From Nematopogon swammerdamellus (Eukaryota; Arthropoda; Insecta; Lepidoptera; Adelidae), in NCBI GenBank assembly GCA_946902875.1, contig OX336348.1, positions 10,503,741-10,567,740 on the forward strand: a DNA stretch of 64,000 nucleotides, written 5' to 3'. Of this stretch, positions 19,132-29,180 are shown one piece after another. The notes beneath the pieces were generated by a model. The model saw only the letters and a program-made list of their open reading frames with translations. It made no database searches and was not told the origin of the DNA. The position numbers and the translations under genes were made by a program. Position 1 is the stretch's first letter; every line of letters begins with the position of its first letter.

Positions 19132-20750
19132 GCGATGTCGGCGACGACACTTTATAAAAAAAATAATTTAATCTTTAATCTTTGTATTTTTATGTCAAAT
19201 TGTCTGCAATAAAAAATGGTGGAATTTGGTTCGATATTTTTCCTTTCCTCGTTAATTAAGTAAATTGTTGGAAAAAGTCGTATACGACCAAGTGTATTCG
19301 GTAGTCGGCCCACACATTTTGAAAAATCAACACGGTTTTTTGAAAAACCGGTCAGTAGATACAAATCTCTGCGAATTAACAGATTTCCTTGTTGAGTCTA
19401 TGAGTGAAAAATTTCAGGTTGATGTTATTTATACAGATTTTTCTAGGGCGTTTGATAAAATTAATCATTATTTCTTAATTAATAAATTAAAATGTATTGG
19501 TATACGGGGAGATTTGCTTCGCTGGCTAATCTCTTATGTCTCCAATCGTTCTCAAGCTGTTGCTCTTAAAGGTTGCTGCTCCAAATTTTGTTATATACCC
19601 TCTGGAGTACCCCAGGGCTCCCATCTCGGACCACTCCTATTTTTAATTTATATTAATGATATTGGGGACCATATTAAACATTCCAAATTTCTACTTTACG
19701 CTGACGATATGAAAATAATAAAAAGAATAGAAGTTAGTCAGCATTGTTTAGACTTACAAAATGATCTAGATAATATTTCTTTATACTGTCGTTACAATCA
19801 TTTATATCTAAATGTAAAAAAATGTCAGCTAATTACCTTTTCTCGCAAGCGTAACATTATTTTAAACTCTTACACTCTAAATAGTGAAATATTGGGGAGG
19901 AGTGGCCAGGTGCAGGACCTTGGAGTCATCTTAGACGAGAAGTTATTATTTGATCAACATATTACTAAAATTACAGATAAAGCATATAAAATGCTTGGCT
20001 TTGTCCTGCGAGTTTCCAGACCGTTCAAATCCCCAACTACTTTGATGTTGTTATACTTTGCCTACGTCAGAAGTCACTTGGAGTTTGCCTCTGCAGTTTG
20101 GAACCCGCAGTATAAAGTTTATATTCAATCTATAGAAAAAATTCAGCACAAATTTCTTAAGCATCGATCTTTTCGGTGTGGTACTCAATTTAAGAAATTA
20201 ACTTCGTTGACTGAACGTCGAATGGTTACAGATGTTAGGTTACTGCATAAAATACTAAACAATAAAGTTGATTCTCCCCACTTACTCAGCAAAATTAATT
20301 TGCGATGTCCGAAATTTCACACACGTTCTGGTTATTTATTTAATATTCCTAAAAGTAATTGTAACTACCTTAGTAATGCTTTTCTTCGCCGCTCTTGTGT
20401 AACTTATAATAATAAATTTTCTCATGTTGACATATTTCACGACAATCTTAAAAAAATTAAATTTTACTCGTAGTGTTTATAAATATTGTTTTTCTCCTTC
20501 AATATTTGATTTATTTTCGTATAATTAAATTAGTTTGGGTTATAGCTTTGTTATTCTCTTTTGACATTTTGTTTACAATAAAATTGTGTATTCTTTAAGT
20601 TAGCATTATACTTTTTCTTTTGTTTAAATATTACTACTTATATGTTAATGTAATGTTAGCTGGTTTTTAGTTTGTTAAATATTTCATATTAATTGTTTAG
20701 TTATGTACTGTATGATTACTGAATAAATAAAATAAAATAAAAAAATAACC
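19132..20750 (+). mobile_element. 5'-truncated LINE (Jockey/CR1 superfamily), + strand
   Basis: It starts as partial RT near 19259 and continues through an A/T-rich 3' UTR of about 270 bases to AATAAATAAAATAAAATAAA (20722-20745), the likely 3' tail. It sits head-to-head against the minus-strand LINE ending near 19131. No endonuclease is attached. Confidence 0.75.
19265..20473 (+). CDS. LINE reverse transcriptase, 5'-truncated
   Basis: 402 residues. In order: LEKVVYDQVYSVVG, QHGFLKNRSVDTNL (22-35), VIYTDFSRAFDKINHYFLIN (first Asp at 58), SGVPQGSHLGPLLFLIYIND (113-132) and LYADDMKI with YADD at 145-148. The C-terminal part reads VQDLGVILDEKLLFDQHI and YVRSHLEFASAVWNP. The 'PQGSHLGP' variant separates it from the other LINEs in the window, which have 'PQGSVLSP' or 'PQGGVLSP'. 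The frame is open to its natural stop, but fingers motifs before residue 1 are lost. The called start is simply the first Met. Confidence 0.8.
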   Translation: MLEKVVYDQVYSVVGPHILKNQHGFLKNRSVDTNLCELTDFLVESMSEKFQVDVIYTDFSRAFDKINHYFLINKLKCIGIRGDLLRWLISYVSNRSQAVALKGCCSKFCYIPSGVPQGSHLGPLLFLIYINDIGDHIKHSKFLLYADDMKIIKRIEVSQHCLDLQNDLDNISLYCRYNHLYLNVKKCQLITFSRKRNIILNSYTLNSEILGRSGQVQDLGVILDEKLLFDQHITKITDKAYKMLGFVLRVSRPFKSPTTLMLLYFAYVRSHLEFASAVWNPQYKVYIQSIEKIQHKFLKHRSFRCGTQFKKLTSLTERRMVTDVRLLHKILNNKVDSPHLLSKINLRCPKFHTRSGYLFNIPKSNCNYLSNAFLRRSCVTYNNKFSHVDIFHDNLKKIKFYS

Positions 20751-22590
20751 TTTGGGATGTGGAACAGACTTAGGGGCGGACAATGCAGTACTAAACAGGG
20801 AACAGTTGTATGAAATATAAATACACACTATATACAAATTGTACAAAGATACATACAATCAATATAAATCCTTACATATACATAATTACATATATACAAT
20901 AAGAAATATACATATTATAATATACCTACATCAACTCTTATATACTATACATACATACTTATATACATACTTTACATATATTTTAACTGGATTGAAGACG
21001 CAAGGGCATCGATGAGTATATATATTTATTTTACCTACTCATTGCTATGTGGTTTCAGAAATCGTTTGTGGATACGTTCTTTGAACATGTGGATAGTAGT
21101 GGAGCGACGTGTCTCTTCAGGAAGCTGATTCCACATGCGAGCCGCACTAACTGTAAATGAGTCAGTGTAGAACGAACTCGAGTGGGCTGGTATTGCTAGG
21201 AGTAAGTTGTCAGTGGATCTCAGAGAGAGACCATTTGAACAGAGAAAATTAAACCGCTCACTTAGGTATATCGGAGCAGCAGGGTCGTTCAGTGTACGGA
21301 AGAGAAGAGATAAGACGTGGCTATTCCTGCGACTTCGAATATCGAGCCATTGTAAACGCGTGCGATATTCGGAAATATGGTCGTACTTGCGCAGACCAAA
21401 GATGTAGCGAATGCACATATTTAAGAGTCTGTCAAGTTTGTTTAGAAGATCTTCATTTAAGTCGAGATAACACACATCTGCATAGTCGAGAATGGGGAGT
21501 AAAAGGGATTGAACAACCGTGATCTTTGTGGCAGTAGGAATACAGTTTTGAAGACGCTTGAGAGAATGCATGCTACCAAATATTTTGCGACTGACTTCAC
21601 CAACCTGTTTGTTCCAACTCAGGTACTCATCAATCATGAGCCCTAGGTTTTTGACAGACTTACTGTAGACAATGTCCACACCGTCAAACACGACTGCAGG
21701 TAAAGTATCCCTGTCAATCTTAACCATCAGTTTAGGAGATCCGACAATAATGGCTTGCGTCTTGGAAGGATTGACCAGCAGGCCAAAACGCACAGCCCAG
21801 TCGTGTGCAGCACGTAGATCGACGTTCATTTGACTCACTGCAGCATTTATGTTTCCGGGATGAAAATGACGATACAGCTGCAAGTCATCGGCATATAGAT
21901 GGTAGGAACATTGAAGTGGGACAACAATAGCGTTGATGAAGACTGAGAAGAGTAATGGTGAAAGTACGCCACCCTGTGGTACACCGGCAGTAATGTCACA
22001 CCATGCGGAGTCAACACTGTCGACACGGACACACTGCCGGCGACCATTCAGATATGAGGAAAACCAATCGACTACGGACTGTGAGATATTCAGAGAATAA
22101 AGAATAGCCAAGAGCATGTTATAATCGACAGTATTGAAAGCGCTACTGAAATCTAGTAAAACTAGAAGAGTGAGTTGCCTACTGTCCATAGCTAGGCGAA
22201 TGTCATCAGTAATTTTGACTAGAGCAGAGGTGGTACTATGGGATGGACGAAACCCCGACTGAAAAGGATTGAGGAGGGCGTTTGTGGATAGGTATTTAGA
22301 AAGTTGAGAATGGGCTACGCGTTCGAGCACCTTAGATAGAAAAGGCAGTATAGAAATAGGTCGATAGTCTTTGTACTGGACAGGAGAAGTGATCTTGGGT
22401 AGAGGTATCATGTAGGCCCTCTTCCACAAGTCTGGAAACGATCCCGATACTAGAGAATAGTTGATGATGTGGGAGACGATGTGAACAATATTATCTATTA
22501 TCGGGATGAACAGTTCCCTACTCATGCCGTCAGGGCCTACAGCCTTGCTTTTTATTGATAGGGTGATCTTAGCCAGATCTAGGTACTTGC
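20751..22590 (-). mobile_element. 5'-truncated CR1-like LINE, minus strand
   Basis: Its RT ORF is at 21035-22525. The 3' UTR occupies 20751-21034 and is rich in ATATAC and ACATAC words. Upstream of the first Met the frame continues as KSKAVGPDG (RT motif 0) and ends near 22590, beyond which no LINE sequence is seen. The 3' boundary against the neighbouring A-rich tail is uncertain. Confidence 0.75.
21035..22525 (-). CDS. LINE reverse transcriptase, nearly complete domain
   Basis: 496 residues. WKRAYMIPLPKITSPVQYKD (34-53) and YRPISILPFLSKVLERV (54-70) are the RT fingers, FQSGFRPSHSTTSALV at 88-103, LLVLLDFSSAFNTVDYNMLL with the first Asp at 125, ITAGVPQGGVLSPLLFSVFI (178-197), and YADD at 211-214. 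The thumb region shows VKNLGLMIDEYLSWNKQV; the end shows RMWNQLPEETRRS. The Met used here lies inside motif 0 (GPDG-MSRE), so the true ORF began further upstream and the start is artificial. The reading frame is open throughout, so the copy is relatively young. Confidence 0.85.
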   Translation of the reverse strand: MSRELFIPIIDNIVHIVSHIINYSLVSGSFPDLWKRAYMIPLPKITSPVQYKDYRPISILPFLSKVLERVAHSQLSKYLSTNALLNPFQSGFRPSHSTTSALVKITDDIRLAMDSRQLTLLVLLDFSSAFNTVDYNMLLAILYSLNISQSVVDWFSSYLNGRRQCVRVDSVDSAWCDITAGVPQGGVLSPLLFSVFINAIVVPLQCSYHLYADDLQLYRHFHPGNINAAVSQMNVDLRAAHDWAVRFGLLVNPSKTQAIIVGSPKLMVKIDRDTLPAVVFDGVDIVYSKSVKNLGLMIDEYLSWNKQVGEVSRKIFGSMHSLKRLQNCIPTATKITVVQSLLLPILDYADVCYLDLNEDLLNKLDRLLNMCIRYIFGLRKYDHISEYRTRLQWLDIRSRRNSHVLSLLFRTLNDPAAPIYLSERFNFLCSNGLSLRSTDNLLLAIPAHSSSFYTDSFTVSAARMWNQLPEETRRSTTIHMFKERIHKRFLKPHSNE

Positions 22591-22980
22591 CTATAAAACA
22601 TATATATATCTAACTGCCAAGGACTAAAAGTAAGTTTAGACTGGAGCGAGACCGACGCGCATCGATTGAATAATGATTGAGGTACCGAGGAAAGTGCAAA
22701 AAAAAAACAATTGCAATGAGAGGAAAGTTATTGATCTGAGCACAATGCAAATCGGTAAAAATAATTTGCAAAGAGACTTTTCATAAAAATAACGGTCATT
22801 AAAATATAACTGCCTACTTTACGGAAACCTATCGCTCTATAATACCAACAAGAAGCCTCAAGACTGCTGAACTCTGCTGAAAAATCTACTGAAAACAGTT
22901 GAAAACTCTGCTGAAAATCAAAGAAAAAAGACGTACAGTCCACATCTTGTCTACTGGGTTTATAATTCAACACCATACAC
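22591..22980. other. No recognised feature
   Basis: A/T-rich sequence. The words AACTCTGCTGAAAA and similar repeat a few times near 22868-22918. No coding motif is seen. Confidence 0.5.
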
Positions 22981-23215
22981 GTGTTTTCTGTTCAGTTCAA
23001 TGTAGCCGGCACGACCAAAGTCTAGTTTTTTTATTGGTAACTGACACGGTTGACGACTACATCACCTACAACATCCGTAATGTCAGCCCATAACACCGGG
23101 TGAACTTGGTGCCATGTCAGTGCTTCCCTTCATTTCATGTCTGCTACACTGAACTGGACGGAAAACACGAACTATGTACATAGCGGTTTCGACCGAAGTT
23201 TCATTCAGTGTGTAT
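22981..23215. repeat. Dispersed repeat with internal inverted repeat
   Basis: GTGTTTTCTGTTCAGTTCAA then TGTAGCCGGCACGACC (22981-23016) is inverted at 23136-23168 as CTACACTGAACTGGACGGAA then AACAC. The interior CAGCCCATAACACCGGGTGA and neighbouring bases also occur at about 43275 and 48940 inside both Harbinger copies, so this is an interspersed family of about 190 bases, plausibly a MITE. No target duplication was resolved. Confidence 0.65.
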
Positions 23216-23403
23216 CCCGGGCGGGATAAACCGTACCACCTAGTGGTACGGTGGTACGGTAGTGGTAGTACCACCTCACATTGGTGTGGCAACCCCAGCA
23301 CCTACTTCTAAATAACGCGCTCTCGATAAATTCTTGAATTTATAAAAATACTAGCTGAGCCCGCGGCTCCGCTCGCGTGAAAATCGTATTTCAAAGAAGA
23401 CAG

Positions 23404-24370
23404 TAAGTGACTATGGGCGAGGCCGAAGGCCGAGATGCGTTCAAGAAGTCGATAAACCATCTCTAAGAAAGTAAGTAATTAAGGGCGAGGCCAAAGGCCA
23501 AGCTGTGTTAAGGTAAACGATACACCTTCTCAAATAAAGTAAGTAACTAACGGCGCGGGAGGCTTCAGGCTGAGCTGCATTCTAGAAAGAAATTAAACCT
23601 TCTCCAAGAAAGTAAGTAACTATGGGCGAGGCCGAAGGCCGAGCTGCGGTCAGAAAGACTGTAAACCTTCTCGAAGAAAGTAAGTACCAAAGGGCGAGGC
23701 CGAAGGCCGAGCTGCGTTCAGGAAGACCATAAACATTCTCGAAGAAAGTAAGTAACTGAGGGCGAGGCCGAAGGCCGAGCTGCGTTCAGGAAGGCTATAA
23801 ACCTTCTCGAAGAAAGTAAGTAACAACGCGCGAGGCCGAAGGCCGAGCTGCGTTCAGGAAAACTATAAACCTTCTCGAAGAAAGTAAGTAACCATGGGCG
23901 AGGCCGAAGGCCGAGCTGCGTTCAGGAAGACCATAAACCTTCTCGAAGAAAGTAAGTAACTGAGGGCGAGGCCGAATACCGAGCTGCGTTCAGTAAGGCT
24001 ATAAACCTTCTCGAAGAATGTAAGTAACTATGGGCGAGGCCGAAGGCCGAGCTGCGTTAAGGAAGACTATAAACCTTCTCGTAGAAAGTAAGTTACTAAG
24101 GGCAAGGCCGAAGGCCGAGCTGCGTTTAGGTAAACCAGTATAGCCAGCAATCCAGGGAAGTCTCCGGTAAGGTACCTACCATCTCGGAGTTGATATTGGA
24201 TGGTCGGAGCATGCGCTTTGGCCCCTCCGACTCAGCCAACCATACGGGATTACATAAAAAAAAACGATAAAAATAAAGTAAGTAACGAACGGCAAGGCTT
24301 CAGGCTAAGCTGCATTCTGGAATACAATAAACCTTCTCGAAGAAAGAACGTATTACTAAGGGCAAGGCCA
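23404..24370 (+). repeat. 68-bp satellite array A (about 11 + 2 units)
   Basis: The unit starts GGGCGAGGCCGAAGGCCGAG, continues CTGCGTTCAGGAAGAC, then TATAAACCTTCTCGAAGAAA, then GTAAGTAACT. About eleven units run from 23415 to 24130. A 120-130-base unrelated insert follows (24133-24265), then two more diverged units. Unit 3 and the last units share the variant GGCTTCAGGCT, so the edges are the most diverged, as in many tandem arrays. Confidence 0.92.
24133..24265. other. Unrelated insert interrupting satellite array A
   Basis: This segment does not match the satellite. On the minus strand one frame is open across it and reads NPVWLAESEGPKRMLRPSNI then NSEMVGTLPETSLDC, protein-like but not recognised. 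It also contains a stem, GGTCGGAG/CTCCGAC. It may be a captured gene fragment. Confidence 0.35.
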
Positions 24371-24399
24371 CTGTCACCATGCACCCCAAATTCCCTTCC

Positions 24400-24830
24400 C
24401 CCCTAAAATGTGACCAACCAAAAACCCTAAAACACGTCATCATTTATTTCTTATATGCGTAGCTATAATTATGATATTCAAGGTCCTACCTTTAAAAAAC
24501 CCATACTCCCATACAAACTGTCACCACACATTTCCCTCCCTTAAAATTTGAAAATCCAAAAACCCTGAAACACGCATAATTGATTTATGATGAGTAGCTA
24601 GAATTATGATTTTCAAGTTCCTACCTGTAAAAAAACCGATACTCCTATACAATTTGTAAACCCCTGTTTACCCCCCCCCCCCCCCCTAAAATGTGAAAAA
24701 CTAAAACCCCTGAAACACGTCATTATTTATTTATGATGAGTAGCTATAATTATGATTTTCTAGTTCCTACCTATAAAAAAACCAATACTCCTATACAAAC
24801 TTCCACCCTCCATTTCATTAAATTATCCTT
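24400..24830 (+). repeat. Three tandem units of ~140 bp
   Basis: Each unit carries CCCTGAAACACG(T/C)(C/A)AT, then ATTATGATTTTCAAG and CCTACCTGTAAAAAAACC, then ATACTCCTATACAAA. Units begin near 24421, 24561 and 24704. A 17-base C run lies near 24671 between units 2 and 3. They belong to the right part of the 23351-25019 element. Confidence 0.8.
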
Positions 24831-25019
24831 CCTTCCCCTCTCCCCGCGGGCATCTCCCCCCCTACCTCAACCCCCCTCTTCAAAGCCACCCCCAGTATAG
24901 TGAAATTATTTAAAATCATTAAAAATCCTAAATCTAATTTTGAAATCATAACAGGTACAAAGGTAACAGACAGACAGACAACAGAGTTACTTTCGAATTT
25001 ATAATATTAGTAAGTATGG

Positions 25020-26382
25020 ATAGTATGGATAAAACAGTTTAAAGTTTAATATGCGTTATTATCAATCATCAATATCAATACTAATAATAAATCTGTAAGG
25101 GATGGTCATGGAGTAAGTTGCTTTGATTTTTGAGATATTTGGTTTGTAGACTCTGTGTATGATACTAAAACAAAATTTAGGATTTTTAGAAATCATTTCT
25201 GTATGTATGTATGTTCCACCATAACTCTTAAACCGATTATATGAATTCGATGAAACTTCGTACAAGTACATTTGCCTACACGGGACACAGGATAGGCTAA
25301 ATAAACTTCACTTCCGGTTACGCTAAGATGTACCTCCCATACAAACCGATATGTTCGGTAGGCGCCGTAGTACTATAGGTATTTACCGAGCCGGCGGCCG
25401 GCAGCTGGCGGTGCGGAGGCGGCGCGGACCGGGCGCGGAGGGGGCACGGCGAGCGAACTGAATAGCCGCAATATGATAGAATGAAGCTCTGTTCTTCTTT
25501 TACGCAAAAACTACTGAACAGATTTTGATGAGCCTTGACAGTACATCAAAATAACATATAGGCTATAATTTATAAAGACATTGTGTAAATTGGCTCAAAT
25601 AGGTATACCGATAAATGTCAAGTAAGTCGGAAAAAATCCTGCCATCTGAGAGCTATCTCGGCGTGCGCTGCATAAACCGTTAGTTACACGAAGATAATGT
25701 ATGGTGAGGTTTCTCTTAAATAGTTCTAAAAAAAGTCCGCGACAGCATATATTATCTACCTTTTATGTGGAAGCCACTATAGCCAAAATAGTGAACCATA
25801 AATACATTTAAATTGGTTACTGTATTTACAATGCACATTTTATAGTAGGTATTGAATTAATCTTTAGCAAAATACATATTTTTATCGCTTCTGGTATTTA
25901 AAGTAGATAAACTTTGGCTTTTAGTTTGCCAAATAGTTTGACTTGAAAAATAGTTTAAAAGTTACGACGACGATGAGAATGTCTTGATATGGCGTCCTGC
26001 TGCGGTGCGGCGCACAGTACGGGCGGCGGGGCGAGGCGAATATGTATGTATGAATTTCCTCCATCAAATTTAAACCGATCATCTGGCCCACTTGCACCAA
26101 CACGAGTTTAGAGTTAAGTAGCGAGTTATGGATTTAAACGCGGTTCCCACAGTCAACGGGTGCTAGCTTAAAGAGTTAAACTGGTTTATATCTTAAATTC
26201 GTGTTGGTGCAAGTGGGCCTAAATTTGATTAAAATTAGTACGTGCACATTTAGCTTTACGAGACACAGGATAGGCTAAATAAAATTCAGTTTCGGTTACG
26301 CTAATAGGTGGAATATTTTACTTAGTTAGGTATCCAAAGTGTTTGATTTATTTTAACTGAAGTTTCATATTTTAATATTGAT
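25020..26382. other. Degenerate repeat-derived sequence without genes
   Basis: Phrases such as TAAGGGATGGTCATGGAGTA, ACTACTGAACAGATTTTGAT and GCGACAGCATATATTATCTA are familiar from old lepidopteran repeats. A GC-rich patch at 25385-25450 (GCGGACCGGGCGCGGAGG) stands out. A MITE lies at 26085-26219. The phrase GGGACACAGGATAGGCTAAA occurs twice (near 25280 and 26260), showing two copies of one repeat. Confidence 0.5.
26085..26219. mobile_element. MITE with ~27-bp terminal inverted repeats
   Basis: The left end GGCCCACTTGCACCAACACG is inverted at the right end as CGTGTTGGTGCAAGTGGGCC. The next bases (AGTTTAGA versus TTAAATT) are imperfectly paired. Total 135 bases. The CCCACTTGCACCAACACGA end is frequent in lepidopteran genomes. 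I could not identify a clear target duplication. Confidence 0.85.
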
Positions 26383-28140
26383 AGCTTTTTCGCTCGCGTC
26401 AAATTCGTATTTCAAAAGAAGAAAGTAAGTAACTTAGGCCAGGGCCGGAGGGTGAACTGGATTCAGATAAACAATAAACATTCTCAAAGAAAGTAAGTAA
26501 TATACTAAAGGCGAGGCCGAAGGCCGAGCTGCGTTCAGGAAGAGTATAAACTTTTTCGAAGAAAGTAAGTAACAAAGGGCGAGGCCGAAGGCCGAGCTAC
26601 ATTCAGGAAGACTATAAACCTTCTCGAAGAAATTAAGTAATTGAGGGCGAGACCGAAGGCCGAGCTGCGTTCAGGAAGACTATAAACCTTCTTGATGAAA
26701 GTAAGTAACTGAGGGCGAGGCCGAAGGCCGAGCTGCGTTCAGGAAGACCTTCTCGAAGGAAGTAAGTGATTGGGGCGAGGCCGAAGGCCGAGCTGCGTTC
26801 AGGAATACTATAAACCTTCTCGAAGAAAGTAAGTAATAAAGGGCGAGGCCGAAGGCCGAGCTGCGTTCAGGAAGACTAGACGTTCAGGAAGGCCGAGCTG
26901 TATCCTGGAAGACGCTGACAGTAAGTAACTATGGGCGATAGTTACATATTTTCTTCAAGACGCTTTATAGTCTTCCTGAACGCAGCTCGGCCTTCGGCCT
27001 CGCCCTTAGTTACTTACCTACTTTATTCGAGAAGGTTTATGGTCTTCCTGAACGCAGCTCGGCCTTCCGCCTCGCCCTCTGTTACTTACTTTCTTCGAAA
27101 AGGTTATCGTCTTCCTGAACGCAGCTCGGCCTTCCGCCTCGCCCTCTGTTACTTACTTTCTTCGAAAAGGTTATCGTTTTCCTGAACGCAGCTCGGCCTT
27201 CGGCCTCGCCCTCAGTTACTTACTTTCATCGAGAAGGTTTAGTTTTCCTGAACGCAGCTCGGCCTTCGGCCTCGCCCTTAGTTACTTACTTTCTTCAAGA
27301 AGGTTTATGGTCTTCCTGAACGCAGCTCGGCCTTCGGCCTCGCCCTATGTTACTTACTTTCTTCGAAAAGGTTATCGTCTTCCTGACCGGAGCTCGGCCT
27401 TCGGCCTCGCCCTCAGTTGCTTACTTTCATCAAGAAGGTTTATAGTCTTCCTGAACGCAGCTCGGCCTTCGGCCTTGCCCTCAATTACTTAGTTTCGTCG
27501 AGAAGTTTTACAGTCTTCCTGAACGCAGCTCGGCCTTCTGCCTCGCCCTTAGTTACTTACTTTGTTCGAGAAGGTTTATGGTCTTCCTGAACGCAGCTCG
27601 GCCTTCGGCAACACCCTCTGTTACTTACTTTCTTCGAAAAGGTTATCTTCTTCCTGAACGCAGCTCGGCCTTCGGCCTCGCCCTATGTTACTTACTTTCT
27701 TCGAAAAGGTTATCGTCTTCCTGACCGCAGCTCGGCCTTTGGCCTCGCCCTCAGTTGCTTACTTTCATCAAGAAGGTTTATAGTCTTCCTGAACGCAGCT
27801 CGGCCTTCGGCCTTGCCCTCAATTACTTAATTTGGTCGAGAAGTTTTACCGTCTTCCTGAACGCAGCTCGGCCTTCGGCCTCGCCCTTAGTTACTTTGTT
27901 CGAGAAGGTTTATGGTCTTCCTGAACGCAGCTCGGCCTTCGGCCTCGCCCTCTGTTACTTACTTTATTCGAAAAGGTTTATTGTTTTCCAGAATGCAGCT
28001 CAGCCTGAAGCCTCGCCGTTAGTTACTTACTTTAGTTGAGAAGGTTTATTGTTTACCTAAACGCAGATCGGCCTTAGTTCCTTACTTTCTTCCTTTGAAA
28101 TACGAATTTCACGCGAGCGAAGCCGCGGGCAAAACCTAGT
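26383..28140. repeat. Head-to-head inverted array of the 68-bp satellite (array B)
   Basis: From the left head (TTCGCTCGCGTCAAATTCGT at 26389) about eight units run in + orientation to about 26930. The orientation then flips and about seventeen reverse-complement units run to about 28090, ending in the inverted head ACGAATTTCACGCGAGCGAA then GCCGCGGGCAAAACCTAG. Both outer ends are thus the same head module. The right arm is about twice the length of the left. Long frames reading LPERSSAFGLAL or NAARPSASP are satellite artefacts. Confidence 0.9.
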
Positions 28141-28272
28141 ATGTAATAAAACAACTGCTGGTACCTGATAACACCGGAGGTCATCCAAGAGGACTTTGCA
28201 GGAGCACAAAAAACGGCAAGTCGACACTTCACTTCTCACTTCATTCATCTTACTTCACTTCACGAAAGAAAC

Positions 28273-29038
28273 ATGAATTGCTACAAGTGCCAAGAAATAA
28301 TTCTCGATCTAGATAACCTGCATTGTAAGGCTTGCTTAAATGTTTTCCATTTTACATGTGTGGGAATTGCAAGCGAAGCAAAATTTAGGAGGATGGGAAA
28401 AAAAAGAAAAAAATTCGTGGCTGTGTCTCCTAATCTCCCTCCTGCCAATGATTTCCTAACCTGTCTTCTAGAAAACGATTTTTTTCCATCAATTAATAAA
28501 CCCACGAGAGCGTCCGCTTGCCTTGACCTATTTATGGTAAAAACTCGTAACAAGATTAAGGCAGCTATCTGCCAATCTGCACTCACCGATCACTTCCCGA
28601 TCATGCTGAGTATTGACAGACATACCTACTACTGAGAAGAGCTCAGTTAATAATACACACATTAAAACCGACCTCGACTCTATCTATATCGATATAAAAA
28701 CCCATGACTGGAAATCCCTGTATGAAATCAATGACACAAATCACGCATTTTTAACCTTTATTGATACTCTAAAAACCATTATCTGCAACCATAAAAAAAT
28801 TATCACTAATCGTAATAAAAAGTTTATACCAAAAAAACCCTGGATCACCAAGAATCTAATTTCATGTCTTAATAAGCGAGATAAACTTCATATGAAGCTG
28901 CAGAAGTCTCCAGATGACCTCATTTTAAGACAATATTATAAAAGATACAGAAATGTCTGTACAAAATCTATTAAACAGGCCAAAATTATTTACTTTAAAA
29001 ATAAAATTTATGAAAACATTAGAAATCCTAAAAAATGA
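28273..29038 (+). pseudogene. LINE ORF1 zinc finger fused to endonuclease remnant and linker
   Basis: It starts MNCYKCQEIILDLDNLHCKA then CLNVFHFTCVGI: C-x2-C-x(~13)-C-x2-C-x4-H-x2-C, a PHD/RING-like finger as found at the N-terminus of ORF1 in many insect CR1-type LINEs. About ten residues later the frame reads NDFFPSINKPTRASACLDLF and LTDHFPIMLSID, the end of an EEP endonuclease (TDH for SDH). ORF1 body and most of the nuclease are therefore deleted and the ends fused. Frame 28613-29038 supplies the linker (KFIPKKPWITKNLISCLNKR). Confidence 0.75.
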
Positions 29039-29180
29039 TGGGAAACCCTATGAGAATATACAGATTCTGTAAAAAAAAAACAACTCTGACGCTCTTACTC
29101 ATGTTTTAAATAAACTTTGTTTAAATAACCCGAAACCATTAAACGAAATAAATAATTTTTTCACGAATATAGGGCAAACT

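Larger units (their letters stand above)
23351..25019 (+). mobile_element. Lepidopteran non-autonomous element expanded by a 68-bp satellite
   Basis: The left end CTAGCTGAGCCCGCGGCTCC, then GCTCGCGTGAAAATCG, and the right end ACAGACAGACAGACAACAGA followed by GTTACTTTCGAATTTATAAT and ATTAGTA are the two ends of a short repeat I know as very common in Lepidoptera. Here they lie ~1.67 kb apart because a 68-bp satellite and a ~140-bp triplicate fill the interior. No coding capacity. Whether the family is Helitron-like or SINE-like I cannot decide from this copy. Confidence 0.6.

Noticed and set aside
24180..24250. tRNA-like fold in the insert of the satellite array
   Set aside because: Only one or two stems can be drawn; no A and B box or anticodon arm could be assigned.
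23404..24370. CRISPR-like array of regularly spaced repeats
   Set aside because: The whole 68-bp unit is repeated without unique spacers, in a eukaryotic genome; it is a satellite.
26931..28039. Several ORFs reading LPERSSAFGLAL / NAARPSASP as a possible repeat protein
   Set aside because: They are frames through the 68-bp satellite; the period is not a multiple of three, frames break in each unit and both orientations give similar reads.
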